This document shows, one piece after another, positions 17,734 to 28,606 of a stretch of DNA of 64,000 nucleotides. The notes beneath the pieces are model-generated. The model did not search any database. It saw only the letters and a list, made by a program, of their open reading frames with translations, and was not told the origin of the DNA. A program made the translations under genes and the position numbers. The DNA is from Streptacidiphilus rugosus AM-16. Lineage in GTDB: Bacteria; Actinomycetota; Actinomycetes; Streptomycetales; Streptomycetaceae. Within the stretch, counting starts at the first letter, position 1. Each line of letters begins with the position of its first letter. Location: NCBI RefSeq assembly GCF_000744655.1, contig NZ_JQMJ01000004.1, forward strand, positions 3,596,001 to 3,660,000. Reading direction: 5' to 3'.

Positions 17734-19630
17734 GGATGGCCTCCTTGATGACCTCGGCGAGCTGCGCCGCCTTGAACGGCATGCCGCTGACCTGGGTGAA
17801 CGACTGCGCGTCGACGAGGTACCTGGCCCGCAGCAGCAGCGCGAGCTGCCCCAGGTTCATCTCCGGCACCAGGACCCGGTCGTACCGCTTCAGCACCTCG
17901 CCCAGGTTGGCCGGGAAGGGGTTGAGGTAGCGCAGGTGCGCCTGCGCGACCCTGCCGCCGCCGGCCCGGACCCGCCGCACCCCGGCCGCGATCGGCCCGA
18001 AGGTCGAGCCCCAGCCGAGCACCAGCAGCTTCGCGTCGCCGCCCGGGTCGTCGACCTCCAGCGCCGGGACCTCGATCCCGTCGATCTTGGCCTGGCGGGT
18101 GCGGACCATGTGGTCGTGGTTGGCCGGGTCGTAGGAGATGTTCCCCGTCCCGTCCTGCTTCTCGATGCCGCCGATCCGGTGCTCCAGGCCCGGCGTCCCC
18201 GGCACCGCCCAGGGGCGCGCCAGCGTCTGCGGGTCGCGCAGGTACGGCCAGAACTCGCCCGAGCCGTCGGGAGCGTTGACCTCGGTGGCGAACTCCACCC
18301 GCAGATCGGGGAGCTCGTCGACCTCCGGCACCCGCCAGGGCTCGCTGCCGTTGGCCAGGTAGCCGTCGGAGAGCAGGAACACCGGGGTGCGGTAGGTCAG
18401 CGCGATCCTGGCGGCCTCCAGGGCCGCCGTGAAGCACTCCCCGGGCGAGGCGGGGGCGACGATCGGGACGGGCGCCTCGCCGTTGCGTCCGAACATCGCC
18501 TGCAGCAGGTCCGCCTGCTCGGTCTTGGTGGGCAGGCCCGTCGAGGGGCCGCCGCGCTGGATGTCGACCACCAGCAGCGGCAGCTCCAGGGAGACCGCCA
18601 GGCCGATCGTCTCCGACTTCAGCGCCACCCCGGGCCCGGACGTCGTGGTCACGCCCAGCGAGCCGCCGAAGGCCGCTCCCAGGGCCGCGCCGATGCCGGC
18701 GATCTCGTCCTCGGCCTGGAAGGTCCGCACGCCGAAGTTCTTGTGCTTCGACAGCTCGTGCAGGATGTCCGAGGCCGGCGTGATCGGGTAGGAGCCCAGG
18801 AAGAGCGGCAGCCCGGACTGCTTCGAGGCGGCGATCAGCCCGTAGGCGAGCGCCAGGTTCCCCGAGATGTTGCGGTAGCGGCCCGGCCTGAAGGCCTTGG
18901 ACGCCGGGGCGACCTCGTAGGAGACGGCGAAGGACTCGGTGGTCTCGCCGTAGTTCCAGCCGGCCCGGAAGGCCACGACGTTCGCCTCGGCGATGTCGGG
19001 CTTCTTGGCGAACTTGGAGCGCAGGAAGCGCTCGGTGCCCTCGGTGGGCCGGTGGTACATCCAGCTGAGCAGCCCGAGCGCGAACATGTTCTTCGCCCGC
19101 TCGGCGTCCTTGCGCGAGAGCCCGGAGTCCTTCAGGGCCTCGACCGTCAGCGTGGTCAGCGCCACCGGATGCACCGCGTACGCCGACAGGGTGCCGTCGT
19201 CCAGCGGATCCGCCGCCCAGCCGACCTTCGACAGCGCCCGCTTGGTGAACTCGTCCGTGTTGACGATGATCTCCGCGCCGCGCGGGAGGTCGCCCAGGTT
19301 GGCCTTGAGCGCCGCCGGGTTCATCGCCACCAGCACGTCGGGCGCGTCGCCCGGCGTCAGGATGTCGTGGTCGGCGAAGTGGAGCTGGAAGGACGAGACG
19401 CCCGGCAGGGTTCCTGCGGGGGCGCGGATCTCGGCCGGAAAGTTGGGCAGCGTCGACAGGTCGTTGCCGAATCCCGCCGTCTCCGACGTGAACCTGTCGC
19501 CGGTCAGCTGCATGCCGTCGCCGGAGTCCCCGGCGAAACGGATCACGACGCGGTCCAGGCGTCTGACCCGCTTCCCCCCAGTGGGGGGTTCCTCGAACGT
19601 GGAACCCGTCTCCTCGACCCTGCTGGTCAC
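17726..19630 (-). CDS. korA: 2-oxoacid:ferredoxin oxidoreductase subunit alpha (KorA)
   Basis: This subunit of about 634 aa fuses the gamma domain (N-terminal RFAGDSGDGMQLTGDRF) with the alpha domain (YPITPASDILHELSKH, QAEDEIAGIGAALGAAFGG), which is the KorA arrangement. It forms the catalytic core together with KorB for 2-oxoglutarate oxidation, linking the TCA cycle to ferredoxin. GTG at 19630 is chosen because GAGGGAGG lies 8 nt upstream. A GTG at 19651, seven codons earlier, lacks a ribosome site. The pair stands between an orphan response regulator and a KimA-like permease; neither has an obvious functional link. Confidence 0.95.
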   Translation of the reverse strand: MTSRVEETGSTFEEPPTGGKRVRRLDRVVIRFAGDSGDGMQLTGDRFTSETAGFGNDLSTLPNFPAEIRAPAGTLPGVSSFQLHFADHDILTPGDAPDVLVAMNPAALKANLGDLPRGAEIIVNTDEFTKRALSKVGWAADPLDDGTLSAYAVHPVALTTLTVEALKDSGLSRKDAERAKNMFALGLLSWMYHRPTEGTERFLRSKFAKKPDIAEANVVAFRAGWNYGETTESFAVSYEVAPASKAFRPGRYRNISGNLALAYGLIAASKQSGLPLFLGSYPITPASDILHELSKHKNFGVRTFQAEDEIAGIGAALGAAFGGSLGVTTTSGPGVALKSETIGLAVSLELPLLVVDIQRGGPSTGLPTKTEQADLLQAMFGRNGEAPVPIVAPASPGECFTAALEAARIALTYRTPVFLLSDGYLANGSEPWRVPEVDELPDLRVEFATEVNAPDGSGEFWPYLRDPQTLARPWAVPGTPGLEHRIGGIEKQDGTGNISYDPANHDHMVRTRQAKIDGIEVPALEVDDPGGDAKLLVLGWGSTFGPIAAGVRRVRAGGGRVAQAHLRYLNPFPANLGEVLKRYDRVLVPEMNLGQLALLLRARYLVDAQSFTQVSGMPFKAAQLAEVIKEAIHD

Positions 19631-19814
19631 GACGTGGGCCTCCCTCGTCACCGATGGTGGTGCTACACCGCCTGAAATCCTATGCCGCCGAAAGCCCGGA
19701 GCGCGGGATCATGAGCACAGGATATCTGACGGTCCATCAGATTTTGAGGTCGGCGCCCGTCCGGAACCGGCCCGCGCCCCAGCCGTACCCCAGTGGGGTG
19801 TGCCGGGGTCCGTC

Positions 19815-20489
19815 TCAGGAGTTCAGGTAGGTCAGCACCGCCAGCACCCGCCGGTGGTCCTCCGGGCTCTGGGTCAGGCCCAGCTTGAGGAAGATGTTGC
19901 TCACGTGCTTCTCGACCGCGCCGTCGGAGACCACCAGCTGCCGCGCCACGGCCGTGTTGCTGCGGCCCTCGGCCATCAGCCCCAGCACCTCCCGCTCACG
20001 CGGGGTGAGCACCGCCAGCGTGTCGTGGCGGCGGCTGCGGCCCAGCAGCTGGGCGACGACCTCGGGGTCCAGCGCGGTGCCGCCCCCGGCCACCCGGGTG
20101 ACCGCCTCGACGAACTCCCGCACCTCCGCGACGCGGTCCTTCAGCAGGTAGCCGACCCCGCGTGTCGTGCCCGCCAGCAGCTCGGAGGCGTAGCGCTCCT
20201 CCACGTACTGGGACAGCACCAGCGTACCGACCTCAGGGTGCCGCTCCCGCAGCTCGATGCAGGCCCGCACGCCCTCGTCGGTGTGGGTGGGGGGCATCCG
20301 CACGTCCGCGACCACCACGTCCGGCACGCCCGTCGCGCCGCCCGCGAGCTCGTCGACCAGCGCGACCAGGGCCTCGCCGTCGCCCACCGCGCCGACGACC
20401 TCCATCCCGCGGTCGGTGAGCAGCCGGGTCAGGCCGTCACGGAGCAGCACGGAATCCTCGGCGATCACGACGCGCAGGGCAGCAGACAT
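19815..20489 (-). CDS. LuxR/NarL-type response regulator, orphan
   Basis: This 224-aa protein has a receiver domain with acidic residues near 11-12, phospho-acceptor Asp62 (VVVADVRMP) and the conserved Lys in YLLKD. The C-terminal LuxR helix-turn-helix starts at LTPREREVLGLMAEG, about residue 161. It would activate or repress genes on phosphorylation. No histidine kinase gene is adjacent on either side. The ATG at 20489 has a TAGGAT -10-like hexamer only 7 nt upstream, so the mRNA may be leaderless. Confidence 0.93.
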   Translation of the reverse strand: MSAALRVVIAEDSVLLRDGLTRLLTDRGMEVVGAVGDGEALVALVDELAGGATGVPDVVVADVRMPPTHTDEGVRACIELRERHPEVGTLVLSQYVEERYASELLAGTTRGVGYLLKDRVAEVREFVEAVTRVAGGGTALDPEVVAQLLGRSRRHDTLAVLTPREREVLGLMAEGRSNTAVARQLVVSDGAVEKHVSNIFLKLGLTQSPEDHRRVLAVLTYLNS

Positions 20490-20496
20490 GCTCCCG

Positions 20497-20502
20497 ATCC
20501 TA
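20497..20502 (-). promoter_or_regulatory. Candidate -10 element of the response-regulator gene
   Basis: TAGGAT on the minus strand ends 7 nt before the ATG at 20489. This spacing would place the transcription start at or next to the start codon. No good -35 is visible. Confidence 0.4.
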
Positions 20503-20555
20503 GAAGAGCAACATCAACACGAATGCCGTAACCCGCGAACCGCCGGGGCCGGCGG

Positions 20556-21566
20556 CTACATCGTGCGCAGCGCCACCGCGTCGCACAGGCCCTCAAGGGC
20601 CGTCTTGGCCGGGCACTCCGGCAGCGGGCCGAGCAGCGCGCGGGCCTCCTCCGACCAGCGGAGGGTGGACTCGCGGGCCATCGCCAGCGCCGGGTGGGCG
20701 CGGAGCAGCGCCAGCGCCTCCGCGTGCAGCGCGTCGTCCTCCAGCGGGCCCGCCGTCAGCTCGCGCAGCCGCAGGTCGCCCGGGACGGACGGGTCGGGCT
20801 CGGAGGCGCGCAGCAGCAGCACCGGCAGCGTGGGGACGCCCTCGCGCAGGTCCGTGCCGGGCGTCTTGCCGGACTCGTGGCTGTCGCTGGCCACGTCGAG
20901 CACGTCGTCGGCCAGCTGGAAGGCGGTGCCGATGCGCTCGCCGAACTGGGTCAGTATCTCGACGACCGTCTCGTCCGCCCCGGCGAGCAGCGCGCCCAGG
21001 TGGCAGGAGACGGCGACCAGCGAGCTGGTCTTGCCGGAGAGGACCTCCAGGTAGTGCCGCACCGGGTCCTCGTCGGGGCCCGGGCCGACGGTCTCCAGGA
21101 TCTGGCCGGTGACCAGCCGCTCGAAGGCCTCGGACTGCAGCCGGACCGCCTCCGGGCCCAGGTCCGCCAGGATCCTGGAGGCGCGGGAGAAGACGAAGTC
21201 GCCGGTCAGGATGGCGATGGAGTTGTCCCAGCGGGCGTTGGCGCTGACCGCGCCACGGCGCATCGCCGCCTCGTCCATCACGTCGTCGTGGTACAGCGTG
21301 GCCAGGTGGGTCAGCTCGACCACCACCGCGGCCGGGACCACGCCCGGCGCGCTGGCGTCGCCGAACTGCGCGGCCAGCAGCGCGAGCAGCGGGCGGAACC
21401 GCTTGCCGCCCGCGTACAGCAGGTGCTGTGCGCCCACTGTGATGAAGGGCACGTCGCTCTTGGTGGCCTCGACGAGTGCCTGTTCGACCGCGGCCATGCC
21501 CTCACGGACGTCGGTCTCCAGTGCCTGATCCTGCACGCTCAGCCCGAAGGGCCCCACGACGGTCAC
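20556..21566 (-). CDS. Polyprenyl diphosphate synthase (menaquinone side chain)
   Basis: This 336-aa trans-prenyltransferase has the two aspartate-rich motifs DDVMD (residues 94-98) and DDVLD (about 220-224), plus the GGKRFRPLL substrate motif. It condenses isopentenyl diphosphate onto an allylic primer to make a long chain, probably the octa- to nonaprenyl tail of menaquinone, given the adjacent nuo and nearby mqn/men genes. Chain length cannot be fixed from sequence. GTG at 21566 is preceded by AGGAG at 8 nt. It lies after a terminator closing the nuo operon and is leftward like nuo. Confidence 0.92.
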   Translation of the reverse strand: MTVVGPFGLSVQDQALETDVREGMAAVEQALVEATKSDVPFITVGAQHLLYAGGKRFRPLLALLAAQFGDASAPGVVPAAVVVELTHLATLYHDDVMDEAAMRRGAVSANARWDNSIAILTGDFVFSRASRILADLGPEAVRLQSEAFERLVTGQILETVGPGPDEDPVRHYLEVLSGKTSSLVAVSCHLGALLAGADETVVEILTQFGERIGTAFQLADDVLDVASDSHESGKTPGTDLREGVPTLPVLLLRASEPDPSVPGDLRLRELTAGPLEDDALHAEALALLRAHPALAMARESTLRWSEEARALLGPLPECPAKTALEGLCDAVALRTM

Positions 21567-21649
21567 CGGGAACACTCCTGTCGCTGGTCGGGTGGCTGGC
21601 GAAGACAAACCATCAAAGGGCAGCGTATCCGGTCCGTAGTGGATCACGG

Positions 21650-21689
21650 AGCGCGCCCGGCCTCTGGGATGCGGAGAGCCGGGCGCGCT
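21650..21689 (-). terminator. Terminator of the nuo operon
   Basis: Perfect 12-bp arms AGCGCGCCCGGC and GCCGGGCGCGCT enclose 16 nt. The hairpin lies 8 nt after the nuoN stop and before the polyprenyl synthase start. Confidence 0.85.
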
Positions 21690-21697
21690 TTCGTGTT

Positions 21698-23326
21698 TCA
21701 CCGGACGAACAGTGACGCCTGGTTCGCGAGGTGGAGGAACTCCTGCGGGAGCACGCCCAGCACGATGGTGACCACCGCGCCCAGCGCGATCGCCGTCCCG
21801 GTCATGACGCTCGGAACGGCCACGGTGGGACCGTCCGGGCGCGGGTCGGAGAAGAACATCAGCACGATGACCCTGATGTAGAAGAACGCCGCCACGGCCG
21901 AGGAGAGCACACCGACGATCACCAGCGGCGTCGCGCCGCTGCCCGCCGCGGCCTGGAAGACCGCGAACTTCCCGGTGAAGCCGGACGTCAGCGGGATGCC
22001 CGCGAAGGCCAGCAGGAAGAGCGCGAAGACCGCCGCCAGCAGCGGCGAGCGCCGCCCGAGTCCGGCCCAGCGGGACAGGTGGGTCGCCTCGCCGTCCGCG
22101 TCGCGCACCAGGGTGACCACGGCGAAGGCGCCGAGGGTCACGAAGGAGTAGGCGGCCAGGTAGAACAGCACCGCCGACAGGCCGTGTTGGTCCAGCGCGA
22201 TCACACCGGTGAGGATGAACCCGGCGTGCGCCACGGACGAGTACGCCAGCAGCCGCTTCACGTCCGTCTGGGTCACCGCGATCACCGCGCCCGCGACCAT
22301 GGTCAGGATCGCCACGCCCCACATCACCGGCCGCCAGTCCCAGACCAGGCCGGGGAAGGCGACGTAGAGCAGCCGCAGCAGCGCGCCGAAGGCGGCCACC
22401 TTGGTCGCGGCGGCCATGAAACCGGTGACCGGCGTCGGCGCGCCCTGGTAGACGTCGGGCGTCCACATGTGGAACGGCACCGCGCCGACCTTGAAGAGCA
22501 GGCCGACGCCCAGCATGGCCAGGCCGATCAGCAGCAGCGCGTCGTTGCCGGTGGTCTCGGCCAGCGCCGGGGTGATCGTCGCCTTGCCGGAGACCACGTC
22601 GGCGATCCCGCTCAGCTGCACGGTGCCCGCGTAGCCGTAGAGCAGCGCGAGACCGAACAGGAAGAAGGCCGAGGAGAACGCGCCGAGCAGGAAGTACTTG
22701 ACCGCCGCCTCCTGCGAGAGCAGCCGGCGGCGGCGCGCCAGCGCGCACATCAGGTAGAGCGGGAGGGAGAAGACCTCCAGCGCCACGAACATCGTCAGCA
22801 CGTCCGAGGCGGCCGGGAAGAGCAGCATCCCGCCCACCGCGAACATGGTCAGCGGGTAGATCTCGGTGGTCGCGAAGCCGGAGTTCGCCGCCCGCCGCTC
22901 CGCGTCGCTGCCCGGCACGGCGGCCGCCTGCGGCGCGAAGGAGTCCACCGGCGCGCCGGCGCCGGACCGCGGCTCCAGCCGCCGCTCGGCGAAGCCGAGC
23001 ACCGCCACGACGGCGATCAGCGCGATCACGCCCTGGAGGAAGAGCGCCGGGCCGTCGACGGCCACCGCGCCCATCGCGGCCAGATGGGCCTTGGTGGTGG
23101 CGTAGCCGTCCAGGGCCAGGTAGAGGATCAGTCCGAAGGCCGCGAACAGGCCCACCAGCGCGATCCCGACCTGCGCCGCGTAGCGCCTGCCGCGCGGCAC
23201 GAAGGCCTCGGCCAGCACGCCGACCAGGGCCGCGGCGAAGACCGCGAGCATCGGCGACAGCTGCAGGTACTCGATGTGCGGCGCGGGGATGGGCGGCACG
23301 GTCGCCGCCAGCGTCATGGCAGTCAC
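21698..23326 (-). CDS. nuoN: NADH-quinone oxidoreductase subunit N
   Basis: This 542-aa antiporter-like membrane subunit of complex I is predicted to contain about 14 helices and one of the proton channels. Family segments include LFKVGAVPFHMWTPDVYQGAPTP near the middle and the conserved Lys in KRLLAYSSVAHAGFIL. The GTG start overlaps the nuoM stop by 4 nt. It is the last gene of the nuo operon and is followed by a strong hairpin. Confidence 0.97.
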   Translation of the reverse strand: MTAMTLAATVPPIPAPHIEYLQLSPMLAVFAAALVGVLAEAFVPRGRRYAAQVGIALVGLFAAFGLILYLALDGYATTKAHLAAMGAVAVDGPALFLQGVIALIAVVAVLGFAERRLEPRSGAGAPVDSFAPQAAAVPGSDAERRAANSGFATTEIYPLTMFAVGGMLLFPAASDVLTMFVALEVFSLPLYLMCALARRRRLLSQEAAVKYFLLGAFSSAFFLFGLALLYGYAGTVQLSGIADVVSGKATITPALAETTGNDALLLIGLAMLGVGLLFKVGAVPFHMWTPDVYQGAPTPVTGFMAAATKVAAFGALLRLLYVAFPGLVWDWRPVMWGVAILTMVAGAVIAVTQTDVKRLLAYSSVAHAGFILTGVIALDQHGLSAVLFYLAAYSFVTLGAFAVVTLVRDADGEATHLSRWAGLGRRSPLLAAVFALFLLAFAGIPLTSGFTGKFAVFQAAAGSGATPLVIVGVLSSAVAAFFYIRVIVLMFFSDPRPDGPTVAVPSVMTGTAIALGAVVTIVLGVLPQEFLHLANQASLFVR

Positions 23327-24927
23327 TGCCCGCCTCCAGTTGAGCTGTCAGCCGTGTTGATGTGCGGTGCCGGGTCGGTCTGCCCCACCTGGGAGAGCGT
23401 GGTGTTCACCGACGGGTTGACGATGTCCGCGACCGGCTTCGGGTAGACGCCCAGCACGATCAGCAGCGCGATCAGCGGGGCGACGACGACGAGCTCACGC
23501 GCCTTCAGGTCGGACACGCCCTCGTTGCCGGGCTTGACCGGGCCGGTCATGGTGCGCTGGTAGAGCACCAGCACGTACAGCGCGGCCAGCACGATGCCCG
23601 CGGTCGCCACGATGCCGACCGCCGGGTAGCGCGAGAACGTCCCGACCAGCACCAGGAACTCGCTGACGAAGGGAGCCAGGCCCGGCAGCGACAGGGTCGC
23701 CAGGCCGCCGATCAGGAAGGTGCCCGCCAGCACCGGTGCGACCTTCTGCACGCCGCCGTAGTCGGCGATGAGCCGGCTGCCGCGCCGCGACATCAGGAAG
23801 CCCGCCACCAGCAGCAGCGCGGCCGTGGAGATGCCGTGGTTGACCATGTAGAGCGTCGCCCCGGACTGGCCCTGGCTGGTCATCGCGAAGATGCCCATGA
23901 TGATGAAGCCGAAGTGCGAGATCGACGCGTAGGCGATCAGGCGCTTGATGTCCTTCTGCCCCACCGCCAGCAGCGCGCCGTAGATGATGCCGATGACCGC
24001 CAGCACCAGGATCGCCGGGGCGAAGGTCTTGCTCGCCTGCGGGAAGAGCTGCAGGCAGAAGCGGAGCATCGCGAAGGTGCCGACCTTGTCGACCACGGCC
24101 GTGATCAGCACCGCGACTCCGGCGGTGGACTCGCCCATCGCGTTCGGCAGCCAGGTGTGCAGCGGCCAGAGCGGCGCCTTCACCGCGAACGCGAACATGA
24201 AGCCGAGGAAGAGCGCGTTCTCGGCGACCGGCGAGAAGTGGAGCGAGCCGGACTGCAGCGCGTCCGTGATCCGCACCAGGTCGAAGGTGTGCGTGATCGT
24301 GTAGAGCCCGATCACCGCCGCCAGCATGACCAGGCCGCCGAGCAGGTTGTAGAGCAGGAACTTGACGGCCGCGTAGCTGCGCTGCCTGGCGTCCTCGCCC
24401 CTGGTCCGGTCGCCGAAGCCGCCGATGAGGAAGTACATCGGGATCAGCATGGCTTCGAAGAAGACGTAGAACAGGAAGACGTCGGTCGCCTCGAACGACA
24501 GCACCACCATCGCCTCGACCGCCAGGATCAGCGCGAAGAAGCCCTGGGTGCGGCGGTTCCGCTCGAAGGTGCCCGAGTCGTCGGCCACCGGGTCGGCGTC
24601 GTGCCAGGAGGCGAGCATCACGAAGGGCACCAGCAGCGCCGTCAGCAGGATCAGCACGACGGCGATGCCGTCGACGCCGACGCTGTAGCCGATGCCGAAC
24701 TGGGAGATCCAGGCGTGGTACTCGGTCATCTGGAACCGGGCGCCGTGCGGGTTGTAGCGCCCCGCGACGACGGCGGCCAGCGCCAGCGTGGCGAGCGCGA
24801 AGGCCAGCGGGATGATCTTGTTCCGGTCCCGGCGCTTGGCGTCCGTCGCAGGCGGCAGCGCGGCCGTGAGGATCGCGCCCACCGCCGGAAGGGCTGTCGT
24901 GATCGTCAGAATGGGGAATGAACTCAT
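23323..24927 (-). CDS. nuoM: NADH-quinone oxidoreductase subunit M
   Basis: This 534-aa antiporter-like membrane subunit carries family segments [17 protein letters not shown] (with the conserved Glu of the first discontinuous helix region), [16 protein letters not shown] and [14 protein letters not shown]. It provides a proton path in the distal membrane arm. The start at 24927 is fixed by the ATGA overlap with nuoL; nuoN overlaps its stop by 4 nt. Confidence 0.97.
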   Translation of the reverse strand: MSSFPILTITTALPAVGAILTAALPPATDAKRRDRNKIIPLAFALATLALAAVVAGRYNPHGARFQMTEYHAWISQFGIGYSVGVDGIAVVLILLTALLVPFVMLASWHDADPVADDSGTFERNRRTQGFFALILAVEAMVVLSFEATDVFLFYVFFEAMLIPMYFLIGGFGDRTRGEDARQRSYAAVKFLLYNLLGGLVMLAAVIGLYTITHTFDLVRITDALQSGSLHFSPVAENALFLGFMFAFAVKAPLWPLHTWLPNAMGESTAGVAVLITAVVDKVGTFAMLRFCLQLFPQASKTFAPAILVLAVIGIIYGALLAVGQKDIKRLIAYASISHFGFIIMGIFAMTSQGQSGATLYMVNHGISTAALLLVAGFLMSRRGSRLIADYGGVQKVAPVLAGTFLIGGLATLSLPGLAPFVSEFLVLVGTFSRYPAVGIVATAGIVLAALYVLVLYQRTMTGPVKPGNEGVSDLKARELVVVAPLIALLIVLGVYPKPVADIVNPSVNTTLSQVGQTDPAPHINTADSSTGGGQ

Positions 24928-26831
24928 GCGACGGCCCTCATCAGAAGCGTCGTGGCGACCAGTACCAGCGCCCCGCCGAACATCGACAGCGCGTAGGACC
25001 GGACATAACCGTTCTGCACCTTGCGCACCCGGCCGGAGGTGCCGCCGACCAGCGCCGCGATGCCGTTGACCAGGCCGTCCAGGCCCTTGGCCTCCAGGTA
25101 GACCAGGAAGCGGGTCAGGTGGGTGCCGCCGCCGACCAGGACGACGTGGTTGAAGTCGTCCTGCAGCAGGTCCTTCCTGGCGGCCCGGGTGAGCAGCGAG
25201 CCCAGCGGCGGTGTCGCCGGGACCGGGCGCCGCCCGTACATCAGCCAGGCGACGGTGACGCCGACGACCAGGACCACCATGGTGCAGATGGTCACCGTCG
25301 TGGTGCTCAGCGGCGAGTGGCCCTCGGAGACACCCGTCACCGGCGACAGCCAGTTGACGAAGTTGCCGTTCAGGTTGAACAGGAAGCCCGCCGCGACCGA
25401 CCCGACGGCCAGCACGATCATCGGGATACCCATCACCAGCGGCGACTCGTGCGGGTGCGGCTCGTGCCCTTCGGCGTCCGGCTGCCAGCGCTTCTCTCCG
25501 AAGAAGGTCATCAGCATCACGCGGGTCATGTAGAACGCGGTGACCGCCGCGCCGACCAGTGTCGCCGTGCCGAGGATCCAGCCCTCGGTCCCGCCGTGGG
25601 CGAAGGCCGCCTCGATGATCTTGTCCTTGGAGAAGAAGCCGGACAGGCCGGGGAAGCCGATGATGGCCAGGTACCCGAGCCCGAAGGTCGCGAAGGTGAG
25701 CGGCATGTACCTCCGCAGTCCGCCGAACTTCCGCATGTCGACCTCGTCGTTCATGCCGTGCATGACCGAGCCGGCCCCGAGGAACAGCCCGGCCTTGAAG
25801 AAGCCGTGCGTCACCAGGTGCATGATCGCGAACACGTAGCCGATGGGACCGAGCCCGGCCGCCAGGACCATGTAGCCGATCTGCGACATGGTCGAACCGG
25901 CCAGCGCCTTCTTGATGTCGTCCTTGGCGCAACCGACGATCGCACCGAAGAGCAGCGTCACCGCGCCGACCACGACCGTGGCCAGCTGTGCCGTCGGCGC
26001 CAGGTTGAAGATCGCCGAGGAGCGGGTGATCAGGTAGACGCCCGCGGTCACCATCGTCGCCGCGTGGATCAGGGCCGAGACCGGGGTCGGGCCCTCCATC
26101 GCGTCGCCGAGCCAGGACTGCAGCGGCACCTGGGCCGACTTGCCGCAGGCCGCCAGCAGCAGCATCAGGCCGATGCCGGTCAGCGTCGCCTGGGTGGCCG
26201 CGCTCGCGTGGGCGAAGACGGGGGTGTAGGCGAAGGTGCCGAAGGTGGTGAACATCAGCATGATCGCGATCGAAAGGCCGACGTCGCCGACCCGGTTGAC
26301 CAGGAAGGCCTTCTTCGCCGCCGTCGCCGCGCTGGGCTTGTGCTGCCAGAAGCCGATCAGCAGGTAGGACGCGAGACCCACGCCCTCCCAACCGACGTAG
26401 AGCAGCAGGTAGTTGTCGGCCAGTACCAGCAGCAGCATGGCGGCCAGGAACAGGTTCAGGTAGCCGAAGAACCGGCGCTTGCGCTCGTCGTGCTCCATGT
26501 ACCCCATCGAGTACATGTGGATGAGCGAGCCGACGCCGGTGATCAGCAGGACGAAGGTCATCGACAGCTGGTCCAGCTGGAAGCCGACCTGCGCCTGGAA
26601 GCCGTCGACCGGGATCCAGGTGAACAGGTGGTCGGTGAGCACCCGTTGGTTGGTCGGGCCGACCGGCTTGCCGAGCATGTCGAAGAAGAGCGTGAGCCCC
26701 ACGCCGAAGGAGGCGAAGGCGAGGGCGGTGCCGAGCCAGTGCCCGACGCCGTCCAGGCGGCGCCCGCCGCAGAGCAGCACGACTGCTCCGAGCAGCGGCG
26801 CCGCGACCAGTACGGGGATGAGATTGTCCAC
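24924..26831 (-). CDS. nuoL: NADH-quinone oxidoreductase subunit L
   Basis: This 635-aa distal antiporter-like subunit has the expected [36 protein letters not shown] and long C-terminal region with the lateral helix. It carries a proton channel and clamps the membrane arm. The C-terminus near residues 590-635 resembles other actinobacterial NuoL proteins. It lies 19 nt downstream of nuoK and overlaps nuoM by 4 nt. Confidence 0.97.
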   Translation of the reverse strand: MDNLIPVLVAAPLLGAVVLLCGGRRLDGVGHWLGTALAFASFGVGLTLFFDMLGKPVGPTNQRVLTDHLFTWIPVDGFQAQVGFQLDQLSMTFVLLITGVGSLIHMYSMGYMEHDERKRRFFGYLNLFLAAMLLLVLADNYLLLYVGWEGVGLASYLLIGFWQHKPSAATAAKKAFLVNRVGDVGLSIAIMLMFTTFGTFAYTPVFAHASAATQATLTGIGLMLLLAACGKSAQVPLQSWLGDAMEGPTPVSALIHAATMVTAGVYLITRSSAIFNLAPTAQLATVVVGAVTLLFGAIVGCAKDDIKKALAGSTMSQIGYMVLAAGLGPIGYVFAIMHLVTHGFFKAGLFLGAGSVMHGMNDEVDMRKFGGLRRYMPLTFATFGLGYLAIIGFPGLSGFFSKDKIIEAAFAHGGTEGWILGTATLVGAAVTAFYMTRVMLMTFFGEKRWQPDAEGHEPHPHESPLVMGIPMIVLAVGSVAAGFLFNLNGNFVNWLSPVTGVSEGHSPLSTTTVTICTMVVLVVGVTVAWLMYGRRPVPATPPLGSLLTRAARKDLLQDDFNHVVLVGGGTHLTRFLVYLEAKGLDGLVNGIAALVGGTSGRVRKVQNGYVRSYALSMFGGALVLVATTLLMRAVA

Positions 26832-26850
26832 GGTCAGTCAGCCTCCGCCG

Positions 26851-27150
26851 CTACAGCTTCATGAGGTTGGTGTCGTCGACCGAGGCCGAGTGACGGGTGC
26901 GGAAGACACTCACGATGATGGCGAGACCGACGACCACCTCGGCCGCGGCGACCACCATGGTGAAGAAGGCGATGATCTGCCCGTCCAGGTTGCCGTGCAG
27001 CCGGGAGAAGGTGACCAGGGCCAGATTGCAGGCGTTGAGCATCAGCTCGACGCACATGAACAGCACGATGGCGTTGCGCCTGACCAGGACGCCGACGGCG
27101 CCGATGGTGAACAGCAGGGCTGCCAGGTAGAGGTAGTTGACGGGGTTCAC
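26851..27150 (-). CDS. nuoK: NADH-quinone oxidoreductase subunit K
   Basis: This 99-aa subunit has three transmembrane helices. The conserved Glu in [13 protein letters not shown] and the Glu in [11 protein letters not shown] are the family's proton-transfer residues. The length is typical. The ATG overlaps the nuoJ stop by 4 nt. Confidence 0.97.
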   Translation of the reverse strand: MNPVNYLYLAALLFTIGAVGVLVRRNAIVLFMCVELMLNACNLALVTFSRLHGNLDGQIIAFFTMVVAAAEVVVGLAIIVSVFRTRHSASVDDTNLMKL

Positions 27151-28022
27151 TTGCTCTCCTCCACCTCGCGCTCGGCGGCCTCACTGCTCTCCGGCCGCTC
27201 GCCCTCGACGTGCGCGAGCTCTGCGCCCGCGCGCTGCTTGGGGGCCCTGCGGCCGAGCCAGCCGGCCGTGCCGGACTCCAGCTCGCCCATCCGCCGCAGC
27301 AGGTCGCCGCCGAGCTGACGCATCTGACCGCGCTGACGCAGCGTCGGGTTGACGCTGATCTCGGCCGGGGTGCCGTCCGGCAGCAGGCCGGGCGCGTCGA
27401 CCGCGTTGTGGCGGGCGTACACGCCGGGCGCCGGCAGCGGCGTGACCTGCGTGCCCAGCCGGACCCGCTGCTCGGCCAGCTCGCGCTGGGTCTGCCGGAC
27501 CTCGGTGGCCTCGCGGTGCGTCAGCACCATCGCGCCGACCGCGGCGGTGATCAGCAGCGCGCCGGTGACCTCGAACGCCCAGACGTACTGGGTGAAGATC
27601 AGCCGGGCCAGCCCCTGCACGTTGCCGCCGGCCGCCTCGTTGGCCTCGCCGACGCCGGTGAAGTGGCGCAGCTTGGCGTTGGCGATGCCCGCGATCAGCA
27701 GCGTGCCGAAGCCGAGACCGCCGACCACGGCGGCGACCCGCTGTCCCTTCAGCACCTCCTTGGCCGCGTCGGCCGAGGTGACCCCGACCAACATCACGAC
27801 GAAGAGGAAGAGCATCATGATCGCGCCGGTGTACACCACGATCTGCACGATGCCCAGGAACACGGCCCCCTGGGCCATGTAGCAGATCGCCAGCGCGATC
27901 ATCGTCCCGGCCAGGCAGAGCGCCGAGTGGACCGCCTTCTTGCAGAGCACCATGCCCAGCGCCCCGCCGACGGCGATCACCGCCAGCACCCAGAACTGGA
28001 CGGCCTCCCCGGTGGAGGTCAT
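27147..28022 (-). CDS. nuoJ: NADH-quinone oxidoreductase subunit J
   Basis: This 291-aa membrane subunit carries five helices in the first 170 residues, with the conserved [20 protein letters not shown]. The hydrophilic C-terminal tail of about 120 residues (rich in Glu/Arg, ending EREVEESK) is longer than in Escherichia coli NuoJ (about 180 aa) and fits an actinobacterial extension of unknown role. It overlaps nuoI and nuoK by 4 nt each. Confidence 0.96.
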   Translation of the reverse strand: MTSTGEAVQFWVLAVIAVGGALGMVLCKKAVHSALCLAGTMIALAICYMAQGAVFLGIVQIVVYTGAIMMLFLFVVMLVGVTSADAAKEVLKGQRVAAVVGGLGFGTLLIAGIANAKLRHFTGVGEANEAAGGNVQGLARLIFTQYVWAFEVTGALLITAAVGAMVLTHREATEVRQTQRELAEQRVRLGTQVTPLPAPGVYARHNAVDAPGLLPDGTPAEISVNPTLRQRGQMRQLGGDLLRRMGELESGTAGWLGRRAPKQRAGAELAHVEGERPESSEAAEREVEESK

Positions 28023-28606
28023 GCCGTCACCTCATTCGCTTCAGGGCTCGCGTCCTGCTCGCCCTTGCTGTGCGCGACCTGCCGCACCGTGCCGGGGGCC
28101 GCCTCGGTGACGTGCCCCTGGTAGTAGTCCCGCTCGTCCATGCCGGGGAAGATCGAGTGCGGCGAGTCGACCATGCCCTCGGTCAGCCCGGCCAGCAGCT
28201 GCTCCTTGGTGAAGATCAGCGACTCGCGCGAACTGTCCGCCAGCTCGTACTCGTTGGTCATGGTCAGCGCACGCGTCGGGCAGGCCTCGATGCACAGACC
28301 GCAGAGGATGCAGCGGGCGTAGTTGATCTGGTAGACCCGCCCGTACCGCTCGCCCGGCGAGTAGCGCTCCTCGTCGGTGTTGTCCGCGCCCTCGACATAG
28401 ATCGCGTCCGCCGGGCAGGCCCAGGCGCACAGCTCGCAGCCGACGCACTTCTCCAGCCCGTCCGGGTGGCGGTTGAGCTGGTGGCGGCCGTGGAAGCGGG
28501 GCGCGGTGGGCTTCTTGTACTCCGGGTACTGCTCGGTCAGCCGCTTCTTGAACATGGCCTTGAAGGTCACGCCGAAGCCTGCGGCGGGTCCCAGCATGTC
28601 AGGCAC
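28019..28606 (-). CDS. nuoI: NADH-quinone oxidoreductase subunit I
   Basis: This 195-aa ferredoxin-like subunit carries two 4Fe-4S clusters: [12 protein letters not shown] and [12 protein letters not shown]. It transfers electrons toward the quinone site (clusters N6a/N6b). It has an N-terminal amphipathic region ([19 protein letters not shown]). The ATG start overlaps nuoH by 8 nt. Confidence 0.97.
   Translation of the reverse strand: MPDMLGPAAGFGVTFKAMFKKRLTEQYPEYKKPTAPRFHGRHQLNRHPDGLEKCVGCELCAWACPADAIYVEGADNTDEERYSPGERYGRVYQINYARCILCGLCIEACPTRALTMTNEYELADSSRESLIFTKEQLLAGLTEGMVDSPHSIFPGMDERDYYQGHVTEAAPGTVRQVAHSKGEQDASPEANEVTA

Noticed and set aside
14670..19675. Long rightward open frames opposite the APC permease, korA and korB
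   Set aside because: Same cause: antisense shadows with no family features, while the leftward frames encode recognised proteins.
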